From Atopsyche davidsoni (lineage: Eukaryota; Arthropoda; Insecta; Trichoptera; Hydrobiosidae): a stretch of 64,000 nucleotides of DNA. Positions 1-12,450 of the stretch are shown here, piece after piece (the stretch's first letter is position 1; each line of letters opens with the position of its first letter). The notes under the pieces are model-generated. The model searched no databases. It was not told where the DNA came from and worked only from the letters and a program-made list of their open reading frames with translations. Location: positions 9,513,001-9,577,000 of the forward strand of contig JAILWY010000026.1 of assembly GCA_022113835.1 (NCBI GenBank), written 5' to 3'. The position numbers and the translations under genes were made by a program.

Positions 1-3000
1 CTTAAGTCATTTCCAAATACTATACATAACATGTATTTAATAATACAAACATTCGAGTAGAAAATAAAACTAGACGAGTAATAAATTATGACATTTCATT
101 TCAAAAATATATATTGTTTATTTCTCATAGAATTTTCCTGTAATTTTTTTTATAAATTTAAATATTTTGAATTTTTTTTTCATGAATAAACATTGGAAAT
201 AAGAGCTCTTTATTTTTAATGCGATACTTTCTGGCTTAAAACTCATTTGATTTTTAGTGGGATTTCAGACGGCAGGAGTTACTTAATTGATTTATTTTAC
301 TACTCAATTTCAATGTACCTTATATATTTTCATTACTTTTTTTAGAATTCAAGGTACAGCCTCATCAACTTGCTACTAGCAACATTTTCTGACTTTATAT
401 ACTGTGGAAAAAAATGTAAGTTCCTATTAAATTTGTTACTGGATAATTCGCAGAATTTAGTAAAAAAAGGTATCACAAGATAGATAGAAGCAGTTATAGT
501 AAAATACAAAAATGTAACTTCTTAAAATAAGCTATAAATGTGCCACAATCATGGAACTAAAATCTCGATCTCGAATGAACGACGCCAGTAAAGTCTCTTC
601 CATAATGCCGGTCATAAATCGAAATGGATTTTTTGTAAGTAAATTCACCTTCTTTTTTTACGGAAATTGAAGAGCAGGTGCTTCAAATTCAATACAAAAG
701 CAGCTGATTTATTATCCATCCCCTTGGGATTTACCTTTTACAAGCGCGAAGTGCCACTTTCTAGGGGTCTCTCGAGAATGAAGCCTTAGAGGGGTTGGCT
801 ATACGTGAAAATGTATTTTTTAATTAATAGTTCAATTTTGACATTATTTGACGAATTTATATCTTGTTTTAAATTTAAAATCAACAAAAATGTATTTAAT
901 ATAGAATTGAGTCTTATTTTCACATGGTTTTAAAAAATAAACATTAAATGAGAATTATTAAATTTCTTTGGGGCAGATTTTATTAGTTTCAATGTTGATA
1001 TTTTCTATTGAGAAATAATATTTTGAATTACGGTATTATTTATTTGAATGTGTCAAAATAATTATTAACCACCAAGACATTTAAAACAGCATTATAAAAT
1101 CAATATTTTATTATGAACTTTACGATTATAACCTAGATGGAAGAACTTGCGTGAAACGTCCTATACTGTCGGGAATTATTTGCAACTTATACTGCATGTC
1201 TATAACTTGAGTGACAGCTTGTAGTCTAACTGACATACTAGACGTGATTTACTGGCAATATGAACCTGACTTATTGTTAACAGTTACAGCTATTTCTTCT
1301 ACAAATATACAAATGTTCCGTATTTCAGGCACCACTACTTAGATAAGCTTTTTTAATTAAATTTTTATTTATGTTTGATTAATCCAACGCCACGTAGCAA
1401 TGTTGATTCTCATCGGTGCTATTTAAATTATAAATGTGTTTTGAATATTGTTATTTAATTTTACTTAAAGTCCCCATCGCGTCGTTTCATTTCCTGACCT
1501 AGTTGTGGATGATTTTAGTACCCTTATTTTGTTTCTCGTCGCTTCTAGTTTTAATTATAGTATCCAATTCTCACCAATGACTGCTAAATAAACATTTTCC
1601 TGTGCTCGATTCCCAAGGCTCAATATTTTCTCAATATGATCTCATATTACACATAACTGGCCCTGAACAATGTTTCGTTTAATAAAACATAAATAAAACA
1701 ACTATATTCGAAATATCAAATAAAATGTTTATGTATACATTTTACGCGTATAAATATTTATTTTGAATGTATATTTTATATATATTTTGTATATAAATAC
1801 AATGATTTTTTGTCGAAGGGCTACGATGCTTAATAAATAAAGAAGCCTGAATTCTGTAGTCAAAGTGTGATGGTTTTCATAAATAGTTATCATAAATCGT
1901 CCTATAAACGCAATAATCCTATAAAAATAAAATAAATGTTGAAAAGTACTATTAAAATATGTTAACATTTAATAAAATATTTTTCCTGTTTATAATCAAT
2001 TTTTCATATTAACATAAAGGTGTTGATATAAAAACATGTATAATCAGCTATTTTAACTGTCTTCTATTATGAAAATATGATAAAGTTTTTATTGAGATAG
2101 TACTTTCAAAATGAAATTATTTGACATTGTATAAAATAAATGAGAGGTGTAATGTCTACAGCCGTTATCTATATTTTCCTTTGTTCCATTTTTTATTGTG
2201 TCTCGGTTTCATATGGATATCCATAAAAATAGTGTTAGGGAACAAAAAGGATACCCTTCAGTTACCGTGATATTGTGCCATGTACGGTGGAATATTGAGC
2301 GATGGTGCTGAGAGCGACTTTTGTCATAGACAGCCTCCATCTATCATCGTCCCGAAAGTTTCACAATAATGTCCTGTCTTCAGATAAAGTGGAATGCAAC
2401 CTTTCTGAAAGGAATTTAGGGGATCGTATTGATTTACTACATTGAGTGGAAAATGGCAGAATTTTATTGAAAGTTAGCTAAACAGAAAGAACTCGTCGAG
2501 AGATATCGGAAAAATACTTATAAAAATATTAATCATTTTCAGTTGCAAAGATGTTGGGTCATTCCATTTATTTGTTTGAGAATTTTTTGGTGTTTGTTTA
2601 TTTTATCGATTTATTTATTTGATAATACGACGGCAGTTAAACATCACAGTTTGCTCTTCGTTTATTTACATTTTATGGTATTATATTGTATTTATAAAAG
2701 CGATTTTGCTTTGTGTTGATTTTGCAAGAAGTTAACTGCTTCATTATTTATAATATAAAAAAATCACGAAGAAGGATTTAAAATAAATTAATATTACAGG
2801 CCATAATCACGTACGAGCACAATTCTAAAAAAAAACACATTATAGAATATTATGCGTTCACTTTTCTATATAAAATATATTTCAAAAGCAACAAAATTTT
2901 ACTGTAGAGATATTATTGTTGTCTCGAGAACTCATGAATAATTTATTTTTAAGAGTTTAAGATAATTTATTTCTTCTACGAAGACATTGTAAATGTTTAA

Positions 3001-4780
3001 TACAATATGTAAACTGAATGTGTTACTGTGAATATTTCCAATTATTGAACATTGCTTGAAATAAACAGGTGAGTTAAAACCGCGAGTACAAATATATAAT
3101 CCGGGTCTATTATCCTGAATGAGTTGGTATTTACTAAGTGTTTTGTGGATCCTTCAGAGATATCGTACGCTTCGTGAGAAAAATAATATTAAATCCTTGT
3201 ATTCTCGACTACATTAACCCGACTGCCTTAAGTTTATTCTCTGAAGCTATAACGCAAAGTATATTATGAAAGCTTTTGGCGAATTACTCTCTGAATCTCG
3301 TAGATTCAGTCTTTTGTTGAATATTAATATTGTTTTTGAGAGCCAGTAGAAATAACAAATCGTTATTTTTGTACCAAGTTATTATCTCAATTAAATTAAT
3401 CTAATGATATTATACCGAGAATATGACAAGAATCTTAAAACGGGAATTAAAAACCAAACTTAATTTAAGATATGAGTGCGAATCTTGGAACTTGTCCAAA
3501 TGGTATATTATTATTTCCAGTGACAAAATCAGAAGTTGTTGGTGATCAAATTAAGATAACAGCGTAATAAAGTTTTTTAAATAATTTATTAGTTTTCTTT
3601 ATTACACATTCAGCTGTTATTTTATGAATAAATCTTCTATGATGACTAATGGACTAACAGATAAAGCAATTATTATTTACAATTAATTAGTTAATTAAAT
3701 TGATAAAATAATTAATATTAGAAACAACATTTGCATATAATTAGTGTAATTGTAAGATTTTGCAATGGTTCAATGTGAAAAAAAATTACCAAATTTACAT
3801 TCAGTTTTTTCCTGAAATAAACTAAAAATTATTTTGAGTTTTTTTATTATAATAATCTCTCGCATCTTATGCATTGGCAATATTTTTTTTACTAGAGAAA
3901 ATTTTTGCATCATGCCCTAGAATTTTTAGTAATGTGAAATTTGCCTTTACAATACAAATGACTACCTGCAATAAACTTATTCTTTATTATTATAACCTTA
4001 GTTAAAAGTAAATAACGAAAAAGCCAAAATTTAATTTTTCATTAAAAATTTGTCACCATGTCAATAATGTTATGTTATACCATCTCGATGATGGTTAAAT
4101 TGAAAATAAAAACGTAAATTCATGTCAGTAAGATAATGTGAGATCAAAAGTTCTTGTAACTTCTTTGCTAATTCATACTATAAGCTGTGCTCATTTCTGT
4201 AACGCGACCACTAAAATAAAGTGTATGATATTATTTTAAGACTATAGTTATCCTAACATCAGTTTGGGTTATTTCATTCATACATGTAGTTTCGAGGGTC
4301 AATTATCTTACCCTAAGCCGTAGGGTAAAGTCAGATGTAATGGACAGTTGAAGTATTAAATAACCACTTATACGTAATGAACATTGCTCTTTGAACTCAA
4401 AACATTAATGTATTACATTCTAATTGAATATTCTAAGTACATAAATTCTTATATAAACTGTATTTTTAACATTTTTTATAAAAGTTTTAAATATTGTTAA
4501 ATACATAATTTCCAAAATATTCCTTAGATGATTTGGTTTTCACAGTATTTAAATATACAACAATAATCCCTTTTGTAAAGTCAATTATGAAGTATCTACT
4601 ACGCATACATATTCAAATTTATATTTTTTATTAAAGCAATGAAACATGGGCCTTATTGTCTCATTTTTTAAGCTAATTATACACATGTAACCGCAAAGTC
4701 GTGTTATTAAAAAATAGAGGATTTTTCATCTTACAGAGTGAGCGCATAACCCGCATCAAAGATTCAAGCAATCATTTTAA
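1..4780. other. AT-rich non-coding stretch
   Basis: No supported gene. The sequence is AT-rich with many A and T runs, and stop codons are frequent in all six frames. The only compact structures I saw are a 14-bp perfect palindrome, TATGGATATCCATA, at 2212-2225 and the small hairpin listed at 4308. Nothing here resembles a transposon end, tRNA or exon. Confidence 0.6.
4308..4328. repeat. Short perfect hairpin
   Basis: TTACCCTA and TAGGGTAA form an 8-bp perfect inverted repeat around the 5-nt spacer agccg. It lies in otherwise unremarkable AT-rich DNA. A dyad of this size could be a dimeric protein site or chance; no function is inferred. Confidence 0.5.
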
Positions 4781-4837
4781 TAAAAACGCGAGCGAGGGTA
4801 ACCTTTTCGAAGAGGGTGGAGGGGCGCCCACACAGCC

Positions 4838-5050
4838 ATGTTGATGTTTCCCATGACACATGTTTCAAAGATAAAACTTCCGCTTCTGTTACCTTGTGGT
4901 GTGGTGCAGTTAATCGGTAACACTTCCTATGTAGGGCAGCATTGTTGTCTTATATATTATTTTGTGAGTCTCCAGGTGCGGCTTCACCTCGTCCTAGTAT
5001 TGCTTTGTGGAGTCCTCGGGGCTCCAGTTCATCTGCTTACCCACTGTTAG
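4838..5050 (+). CDS. Weak candidate small ORF, hydrophobic
   Basis: A 70-codon open frame lies in a GC-richer islet (about 4785-5060). The C-terminal third (LRLHLVLVLLCGVLGAPVHL region, about residues 48-67) is strongly hydrophobic and resembles a signal peptide or membrane segment. However, it has no initiator of its own: it follows a CAGGTG that could be a splice acceptor or an accident. A GTGAGT donor-like site lies just upstream (4964). The frame stops four bases before a perfect CRE at 5054. I do not recognise the protein. The islet may instead be a regulatory element in which the open frame is accidental. Confidence 0.12.
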   Translation: MLMFPMTHVSKIKLPLLLPCGVVQLIGNTSYVGQHCCLIYYFVSLQVRLHLVLVLLCGVLGAPVHLLTHC

Positions 5051-5053
5051 TTC

Positions 5054-5061
5054 TGACGTCA
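5054..5061. promoter_or_regulatory. Perfect CRE palindrome TGACGTCA
   Basis: A full 8-bp CREB/ATF-type palindrome sits at the downstream edge of a GC-richer islet. It is one of three perfect copies in the window (also 11680-11687 and 38801-38808). The motif identity is direct; binding is inferred. Confidence 0.4.
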
Positions 5062-6539
5062 GGAAGGATTGTTGGAGGTTTATTTCTAAAGTACAAAGAG
5101 TAAACAAAGAACGTGATATAAGCTGTATGAGCTTAGAGATATAGCAGCTGGTTTTCCAGCTAGAAATTTATGTCGCGATCCCTTGGCACTATTTAATTTT
5201 TCTAACATTAATAAACATAATAATTATTTTTACAAATTATTTTTATTTAAATATGGTTCTATAATTTGAGTACAGAAATAATGCAGATATTTCTCTAGTA
5301 ATAATATTTTTGAAAGAGAGTTTCGATAAATAAGAAAAAAAATCATTCTGTAGACCTGAAGAGTCACTTTATATTCTCGAGGAATATTGTCAAACCGTAA
5401 ACTGTAGGCGAACAATTCTTAACTTCTAAGATTTTAAAGTCATAACTTGAATTTACGCTTACAATCCAAGCGATAAACCTTAAGAATAAATTTTGACAAA
5501 TTTCCATATTCAATGAAGCGAAAGTCTTAAAAATATTTTTTGAGGTATCGTAGCTTCATTCAATACCATCCTTGGAATATTCAATGTTTTATTTATTTTC
5601 AAAGCGACTGTATTCACTAGATTTGAAGGTCTATTTATTATTTAAAGAGATTTTATTTATTCGATCCGATACAAGGCTTTTTCCGCAGTATTTGTCGTCT
5701 GTTTACTTAATTCAAAAAAAAAAATGGAATGATTTCCTTATAACTTCTGTAATGTTATTTTCTTTTATTAAAAAAACGAAAATTGTCAATACATACAAAC
5801 AAAAATAAAGATGACTTACAAAAAAATAATGCTGAAAATACATGGCACAGACGTTTTGAATATTAATGCTATGTACATTTCTAGGCATTCATTGCTTGTA
5901 TGTAAAATATCCATTCTTCGACGTTCCTACTCACCTTCTGTAACATTCTTACTAAAACTTTAAATGATATTTAATGCCATTGCTGCTATGATAAATTTAA
6001 GACTTTATATAAATTAAAAAAATACAAAAAGTAAATTTTGAAACTGTATGGGCTTTTCAAGGTTTGTAATATTTTAAAAGTATAGCGAATAAAATAAAAA
6101 CCTTAGTATCTGCCAAAGAATAATCTGTGTTATTTTAGCAAAATATTCATAAGTGCACACACGCAAGACGGAGAACCGTCTAATATTTTTTTCAGAAGCT
6201 CTGCTTCAAAAAAGCAGCGGTGTATTTCATCTGCGATTTTATATTATTCTCACACGACGATGCTGCAATTTAAACATCTATTTTTTTACATCTTTTACTT
6301 ATTGGTAAATGAATAAAAATGATAATTTAATTTTTAAATAATATATAATAAAACTTGTTGGTTCCCTCATGTGCTTTGTAAACACTTCATTAATACATGA
6401 ACTACTAAAAAATATATCAATTTTGTATTATTGAATCTTCGGTTTGTCAAGGATTGAAATATTACCGATTAAAATAATATATAACAGTTCCAATTAATTA
6501 TAATAATTGACGCTCTATTGAACTGATTTGACTTGACTT
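5062..6539. other. AT-rich non-coding stretch
   Basis: No supported gene. There is a small hairpin AGCTGG-tttt-CCAGCT at about 5148-5163. Short open frames here (for example 5572-5808 plus and 5230-5415 minus) have low-complexity, AT-driven composition and no recognisable motif. Confidence 0.55.
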
Positions 6540-6640
6540 AAACTGCGGTGTAGAAAGACCCTGGAATCTACTACACTATTTACCCATGAAAACTGAGATG
6601 GTTACTAAACTTTTCTGAGGAGAACCGTTTGAGGAAGATA
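6540..6640 (+). repeat. Dispersed repeat, copy A (internally deleted)
   Basis: This segment begins AACTGCGGTGTA and ends with a GAGGAG...GAGGAAGATA tail. It aligns with 11950-12088 at both ends: the same 12-base start, a shared ACTATT block, then ATGGT...GAGGAG and GA(G/T)GAAGA(A)TA. Copy A lacks about 35 bp present in the middle of copy B. The copies have diverged considerably. The family looks like a short interspersed or 3'-truncated retroelement unit, but I saw no tRNA-type promoter box and no clear tail, so the class is open. Confidence 0.6.
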
Positions 6641-7039
6641 TTCAACATAAAATAGTATGTTTTTTGAAAAAAATGATGAAAATTACTTGTATAAATTACT
6701 CATCTGAATAACTCATCATCCAAAGATAAAATAAGATTTTTACAGGAAATTTCTAAAACTTAAAACTGAACCTTGATACTGAACGACTTTCATTTAAATA
6801 TAATTAAATTTAATCCAAGAACAATGTAATGCTGTTGTAAATAGGTAATAATAGAATTATCTTCAACTATTTACTGTGGCTTTTGTCTCTTAAAGTATTA
6901 AAAAGTTAAACTTTCATTGTAAAACATTGGCAACACTGCAACATGCATTTCCTTTGTTTCCAAATACAACCAGACATCTGCAAGTGTTGGCGAAAGTATT
7001 TTGCACCTGAAGTTTGAAACGTTTATTGGCGTCATAACT

Positions 7040-7140
7040 CTGGCTTATCCGAGGGGCCATAAGACCAGGTTACATTCGCCGACGTCGACGTCTGGACGCT
7101 GTGCTCAAGAGGACACAAAGGCTTACCACGGATGAGTCAG
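7040..7140. promoter_or_regulatory. GC-richer islet
   Basis: A compact GC-richer block in AT-rich flanks containing GACGTCGACGTC, an overlapping GACGTC repeat and near-palindrome. It holds no open frame of note. A candidate regulatory element by composition only. Confidence 0.25.
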
Positions 7141-8579
7141 TTATACTAAAATACTCATCAAATAATCATTGTTGTTTAAAAATCAAAAATTTACATATTT
7201 AAAAATAAATATTTTTTTTGCTACACACAAATCATAGAGAAAATCTGGATTAATAATAATCCTATCAAAATACGCAAATAGTGGAATTTAGTTTGTGACT
7301 CATAGAATAAAGGGTTCACTAAAATATTTACAATTTAAAATCGGATAAACTTATCTCAAACTCAAAATATGGATGAATGGAGTTCCGGATTAAAAGAATA
7401 AATATCCAGCAAATATGGCGGTTGTTTCGCACGCGTGTAAATGTAGTAGGAATAAAATTTGTGAATCATATCGATATCTTTACTGCATATTAGTGTTTTT
7501 AAAAGAAATCAGCTTTCTATGACATTACAACTAATAGATAAAGCAGCTTATAAAAAAATAGATTATTTTTTAGTATACGTTAAAACTACAGGGCATAAAA
7601 CTACGCCGTGTCTCGTATAATGCGATGAGATATAATTTCACAGTGCCGAAGAGGTTCATGTTCCCATTTGTTAATTTCGGCATGGCATACATTGATGGTT
7701 GATTACCGACATAACAATGTTTGAGTTGTTTCGCATAAAACAACACTGGTATAATGTAAACTGATCTATTTAAACACGCAGTTTCGTTACTGTGTAGTTT
7801 GTGAGGATTATAAATTTAATGTTTTCTCTATGAAAAACTAGAATATTCTACAAATAAATCTAAGTCAGTGCTACGTCGAGAAGGCGTTTCTACAGATAGA
7901 ATAAAATTAATTCCGGGCCGCAGAAGAGCCTTTGTTGGTACACGTTAACTAATGAATATCCCAGAAGTAATCCCATGACATCAACAATAAATGCTTTACT
8001 TAAAATTAAACTTTCCGCACTTAATTACTGACATAATTTATTGCAACAACTGTCATGAAATTTCGTTTTGGAATTTATTGTCGACGGGAGAGACTACAAT
8101 GTCTGTCACTCCGTACCTCATGACCTACATGCACAACTTCTGTAAACTTTTAACTTCAGACAAAGAAATTTCTAAGGATAACAACAAAACTTTTGCAGAC
8201 AATGATGCTTTTAAAAAATTATCCTGTCTACTGATTAGCCTCTTTCTGATGTTATATTCGACTAAATCTGTTCTCACTTTAAATAATCGGGGAATGTAAT
8301 GTACAACTATGAAAGATTAGTCGTCTAATTGGTATTTTGCACAAATATTATTAAGTTTGTTTATCAAACGCTAAATTGTTTCTTAAAATATCTTATAAGG
8401 CCCCATAAGTATTTGCGATTTTGCCATTTTCAGTTGCATATTCTCAATTAAAAATAATGACAAATAAATCATACATTACTTGTGTTAACCGCAATTTTAA
8501 CTCATGTCGAATTTCCATCTGCCAAGTTTGCTTTAACGTTAATCTTGTGGAGCAGTCCGGAAACTACCTGCTAAACATA
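7141..8579. other. AT-rich stretch with one unexplained 102-codon frame
   Basis: No supported gene. The plus strand is open for 102 codons at 7991-8299 (residues 1-102, with a few Cys and a hydrophobic LLISLFLMLY run near the end). There is no recognisable motif, no convincing upstream signal and AT-driven codon use, so I do not call it a gene. Confidence 0.45.
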
Positions 8580-8760
8580 ATCCTCACATCCGGTAACGAG
8601 AGCGATGGCCGCGGGCTGATAGCGATGGCGTGGCGACCCCTCCGCTCCGTTCCACCCCCGCCCTTATCTCCATCCCTTATCCGGGCGGGCTGCATCTGCG
8701 AGAAACTGCTCTCTTCGCCACTGCAAAGAGATGCACAGCTGGACACTGCAAGATAACTGC
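8580..8760. promoter_or_regulatory. GC-rich islet
   Basis: One of the most GC-rich blocks of the window, with a pyrimidine-rich core (CCCCCGCCCTTATCTCCATCC) on the plus strand. Frames stay open on both strands (plus 8421-8756 and 8630-8971, minus 8564-8839) simply because stops are rare in this composition, and they run on into poly-A DNA. No protein motif is seen. A candidate regulatory element or short CpG-type islet. Confidence 0.3.
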
Positions 8761-10500
8761 CCCAGAAAAAACATCTTTGATGAATGTACTTTATATCTGT
8801 AAAAATGTAATAATCAAAACGAGTAAGAAATTTATACAAAAAAAAATTAATAATAAAGACAGAGCATTTATTTTTGGGGGCTTAGTCATAAAATATTACG
8901 CGATGTTCAAAATCAAACTTATGAAAAAAAAAAAACACATCACCAATATATTTTTAAAATCTAGATGTTAAAGCTTAAACCTTTTTTTCCGCCAATTTTG
9001 TTTATATTGACAAAATTATATTTTTTTCCCCACCCATTGTTGGTTATTGTAAATTTTTAGAGCCATTTATTTAACTCGAATCATAATGGTATACGGTATG
9101 ATCAAATAACGATAAAAATATACAACAAAGCCTGACAGAAAAACCTGCTTGATAAACCTTTATCAATTGAAAACGAAGAATTTTAAAAATAAAAGAAATC
9201 ATTAATATGTAGTACAAAATCTTTTAATATAAATTAATTACATTATGGTTGCCATTTTCTATGAAAGACTTTTTGATCTTAAGTCTTAATTCAATTTTTT
9301 TTTGAAGATTGGATTTGAAGTATTTTACAATTTATTTCACTTAAATCCCAATTCAAATATTGTTTTGAAGTTTAATATTTAGAAAGGTTGTTTTTCCGTT
9401 AATTGGAAAATTTGCGATATTGCTTGTCGTATGCGAAATGTTGTTGAAGTTATGAAAAAGATTTTTTCTATTTGGTTCTCATTAAAAAAGTTTCTCAGTT
9501 TTTAGAAGGCACCCAACGAATAAATTAATAAAAAGTTGTTATTTCAAATATTTATATCGCTTCGAGATTTGTTTTCTCGTAACATCCTGCCTATCACATA
9601 TCATCAATACATATCGCATATCAAAGATAAATATCAATTTCATACCCTCTTGAAAAAGTATTTGTTTTTTACTAGGTTTCTTTTTATGTTTGTATAAAAA
9701 CCATGGCATAGAGTGACGGTAAATATTCTCCTGAAAAGCAAACAAAAAAACTGGTTAACTAAGCAAACCATAAGTTTTTATAGCATGAAGACCGGAAGAG
9801 GTCCTAGAGTTTTATTTTATTATTCAGAAGAAATTTCATTACTCTATCTTTTAATCTGCTTGCGTGGCACTGTCTGTAATGATAAGTAAGGGTCTGCATC
9901 CCCGCAGCCGTCCCTCTCCTTGATCTCATTAAATGGACCCATTTGGCTTTTAAGGATTTATAAATCTTCTCCGCATTTACTCCGTCATAATTATTTAAGA
10001 AAACAGCGCACATTTTTTGAAAATTCCATTCCCATCGGTCCGTTAGAATTCTTAGCAATAACTAAAAATCTTAGCGGAAAATACATCTAAATGTACTTTA
10101 GAGCATTTTAATTTTCGATTTTAGAAAACATTGTGTAAACCTTGAAGATAAAATAAATTTGATTTGAATAAAAGATAGCACGAGCTATTTGAATAAAATA
10201 CCTTGCTAGCTAAAGGTATTAAAAAAACACTGTTTCAATCCTGAGATCCGATTCCACGAAATTCCGTTTATAAATACATCAAACAGATTTATGATTCGCT
10301 TTGATATATATTCCCTATGGGAAATTTATAATGAATATACTATGCTTCAACATTATCTTTTATTTCATCATTCGATAAAGGGGTGAGTATTTTAAACGCT
10401 ATGCTCAAAACATCTATACGCATAAAGGAATATTCTGCACAAACTTTATATTTGTGTTCTCAAAGCTTCAAAAATTTTAACAAGCTCACAGGAAAATATC
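8761..10500. other. AT-rich non-coding stretch
   Basis: No supported gene apart from the weak minus-strand frame at 9804-10058. The stretch has several A or T homopolymers of 8-10 bases (for example near 8840, 8930 and 9296) and no repeat that I could match elsewhere in the window. Confidence 0.5.
9804..10058 (-). CDS. Weak candidate ORF, possibly a decayed coding fragment
   Basis: An 84-codon minus-strand frame has a less AT-driven amino-acid make-up than most frames here. It includes two Trp, basic clusters (KSLKAKWVHLMRSRRG around residues 34-49) and a run with two His and one Cys (YHYRQCHASR around residues 60-69). The Trp plus basic helix pattern is loosely like DNA-binding domains of transposable elements, but I cannot match a family. 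It has no TATA box or spliced context and may be chance. A translated search against insect transposons would decide. Confidence 0.12.
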   Translation of the reverse strand: MLRILTDRWEWNFQKMCAVFLNNYDGVNAEKIYKSLKAKWVHLMRSRRGTAAGMQTLTYHYRQCHASRLKDRVMKFLLNNKIKL

Positions 10501-10538
10501 CGATGTTTAATACATAAATAACAAACTCAAATATTTTG

Positions 10539-10540
<2 letters not shown>

Positions 10541-10618
<78 letters not shown>
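10541..10618. repeat. Compound microsatellite (AT)34(GT)5
   Basis: An uninterrupted AT dinucleotide array of 68 bp is followed directly by five GT units, then GG. Long 'open frames' of alternating Tyr-Ile cross it on both strands and are artefacts. It is likely to be polymorphic in length. Confidence 0.97.
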
Positions 10619-10619
<1 letters not shown>

Positions 10620-10794
10620 GGTATACATATGTATTACTTGTGTTACTCAGATAATCTAAACTTAGATGCTTTTTTTTGTGGAAAAAAGATGAACACAACA
10701 ATAGTTGCCTTTCGATTTGAATTTTTTTTAAATTATGCTTTTTGTTTTTCTTTGTATGAAAAATGAAGATATTGTATAATAAAATGATCGTTAT

Positions 10795-10980
10795 CAGTAT
10801 CCCGCATCGTTGACAGCGGGTCACGGGCAGTTTTGTACTATGGCAGTGAATTGCGTTGAAGTTTAGTGGGCGGATGATAATCAGTCGCGGTGGGATCACT
10901 CAACTCTGAGATTAAGGCGGTGCCGGCTGGACGGGCGAGCTTCTTGCGGGTATTACGGATATGCCACCAGGGTCTCCAGA
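10795..10980. promoter_or_regulatory. GC-richer islet
   Basis: A block of higher GC lies just downstream of the microsatellite, from TATCCCGCATCG through GGTGCCGGCTGGACGGGCG to CCACCAGGGTCTCC. No long frame and no recognised motif combination. A candidate conserved non-coding or regulatory element on composition. Confidence 0.25.
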
Positions 10981-11494
10981 AAACACAAAAATAAATACAA
11001 TGTTATTTTTAATTAACTTCTTTCTCCGAGTGCCTCTTCTCAGATGATGTTGGTGACCATTTCGCTGAACATAACTTTGTCGTAGTCTTACTAATTTGGC
11101 TATGCTCCCGACTTCCAGTCACTGGGGTAAATTCCGCATCCACGAAATTTTCCCCTTTCCAATGCCTCTTCTTTCCTTTGATTTTTTCTTGGATAATGAG
11201 CTATAGTAGGCTTTATTTGTTACTACGAAAAATATGCCCAAAATAGAATACCTTATGTTACATTTAATTCACCAACTTCCACATAAATCTATATTTATAT
11301 GTATTTTTAACAAAAGCTCTGTTAAAAATTGATAATTGTTAAAAGAATTACTAGCATTTTCTATGAAATTTTTGTCAATCAAAATTGAGTTTAAAATTTA
11401 ATTTTATTAAATTTTCAAAATAAATTATAATTTCAAATGTGTTATGTTAAATAGTTTCTTCAAATGTGATAATCATTTGTGCATTTATTTACCC

Positions 11495-11690
11495 TCGGCC
11501 CGATCCGGCTCTGCTGAGTGGCCATACTGCAGCCGACGCTCTATCTCTGATGAAATTGGCATTGCTCGCAGAGGAGGAAAAATGAGGTTAATTGAAGTTT
11601 GTGCGGTGCGCCATTTTCTGTGTGCACTTTCCTTGTGACAGGGGCCGTAAACACGCGAACCATGAACGCATGTTGTCCCTGACGTCATTA
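11495..11690. promoter_or_regulatory. GC-richer islet with CRE
   Basis: A GC-richer block ends in a perfect TGACGTCA at 11680-11687. Frames of 64 codons (plus, 11444-11638) and 71 codons (minus, 11485-11700) overlap here, which argues for composition rather than coding. A candidate enhancer or promoter-like element. Confidence 0.3.
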
Positions 11691-11949
11691 AGAAATACAT
11701 TCAATAAATGCACATAACTCTGTATTTATAAATTGTACGCATGCGTTTTGTATCAGTCCAGAGATAAATAATTTGCACATGTACTATTAGTGACATAATT
11801 TTCTTCACTTTGCAATACATTTTCAAGTAATTTTTTTTATTACAATGCATCTCATTTAAAAAGAAGTCTTTAAAAGTATTATATTGGAACGAAAAGTCTA
11901 CGTATTGCTGCTGCCCAATAGCATTATTATATAATCTTTATCATATATA

Positions 11950-12088
11950 AAACTGCGGTGTAAAAGGTCCCGGGGACCCACTATACTATTTTCGCCTTAG
12001 AAAACCACGAATATTAGCTCAGCATGAGTATATGCTCAGTGAAATGGTCGCCAACCGCCTTTGAGGAGAGACACTTGATGAAGAATAA
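11950..12088 (+). repeat. Dispersed repeat, copy B (longest)
   Basis: The fullest copy of the family also seen at 6540-6640. It starts AACTGCGGTGTAAAAGG and contains an internal segment (about 12008-12042, ATATTAGCTCAGCATGAGTA) missing from copy A. It ends with CCGCCTTTGAGGAGAGACAC and GATGAAGAATA. Copy C at 57433-57492 matches only the 3' part. No reading frame or terminal repeats are seen. Confidence 0.6.
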
Positions 12089-12339
12089 CGTATATTAAAA
12101 ATTTCTCAAATTTTAAACTCTATTATTCCAGATATAATAATATAGTCATGACGATACATAGACTTTTTTATATATTTATTACATGTACTATGTATCGGTT
12201 TTTCAAGGTTTATATATATCTATATGATCAAACAGAAGATCTACTTACCCACCTGTATTATTTTACTTAAAACTTGAGCTTGCATATAACAAGCAACATG
12301 CATCTTAAATTTCACGATTTTAACGTGAAGTTTAGCAAC

Positions 12340-12450
12340 TCTGTGCGCTCGTAGAGGTGCGCTCGCCTACAAGCACTATTCGCCTTTCCTCGCGGGGCCC
12401 GTTTGTATGCAGCGGAAAACGCCCTTGAGGTGTAACTACTGCCCGAGTTA
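12340..12450. promoter_or_regulatory. GC-richer islet with short direct repeat
   Basis: The block opens with GTGCGCTCG twice, 15 bp apart, then continues through TTCCTCGCGGGGCCCG. A small dyad TTCACG...CGTGAA lies just upstream (about 12312-12333). There is no open frame of note. A candidate regulatory element. Confidence 0.25.

Noticed and set aside
4856..4864. ACATGTTTC, the stem III plus GAAA part of a hammerhead in reverse
   Set aside because: No CTGATGA-type core or stem II is present at the required position.
7507..7517. AATCAGCTTTC, partial reverse match to bantam
   Set aside because: Only eleven bases match, excluding the seed; no hairpin.
8421..8971. Overlapping 91-113 codon frames on both strands
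   Set aside because: They share one GC-rich islet and run into poly-A DNA; open on both strands because of composition, with no domain.
10507..10899. 130-codon minus-strand and 76-codon plus-strand frames crossing the AT array
   Set aside because: Both are alternating Tyr-Ile translations of the microsatellite with AT-rich flanks; length is an artefact of the repeat.
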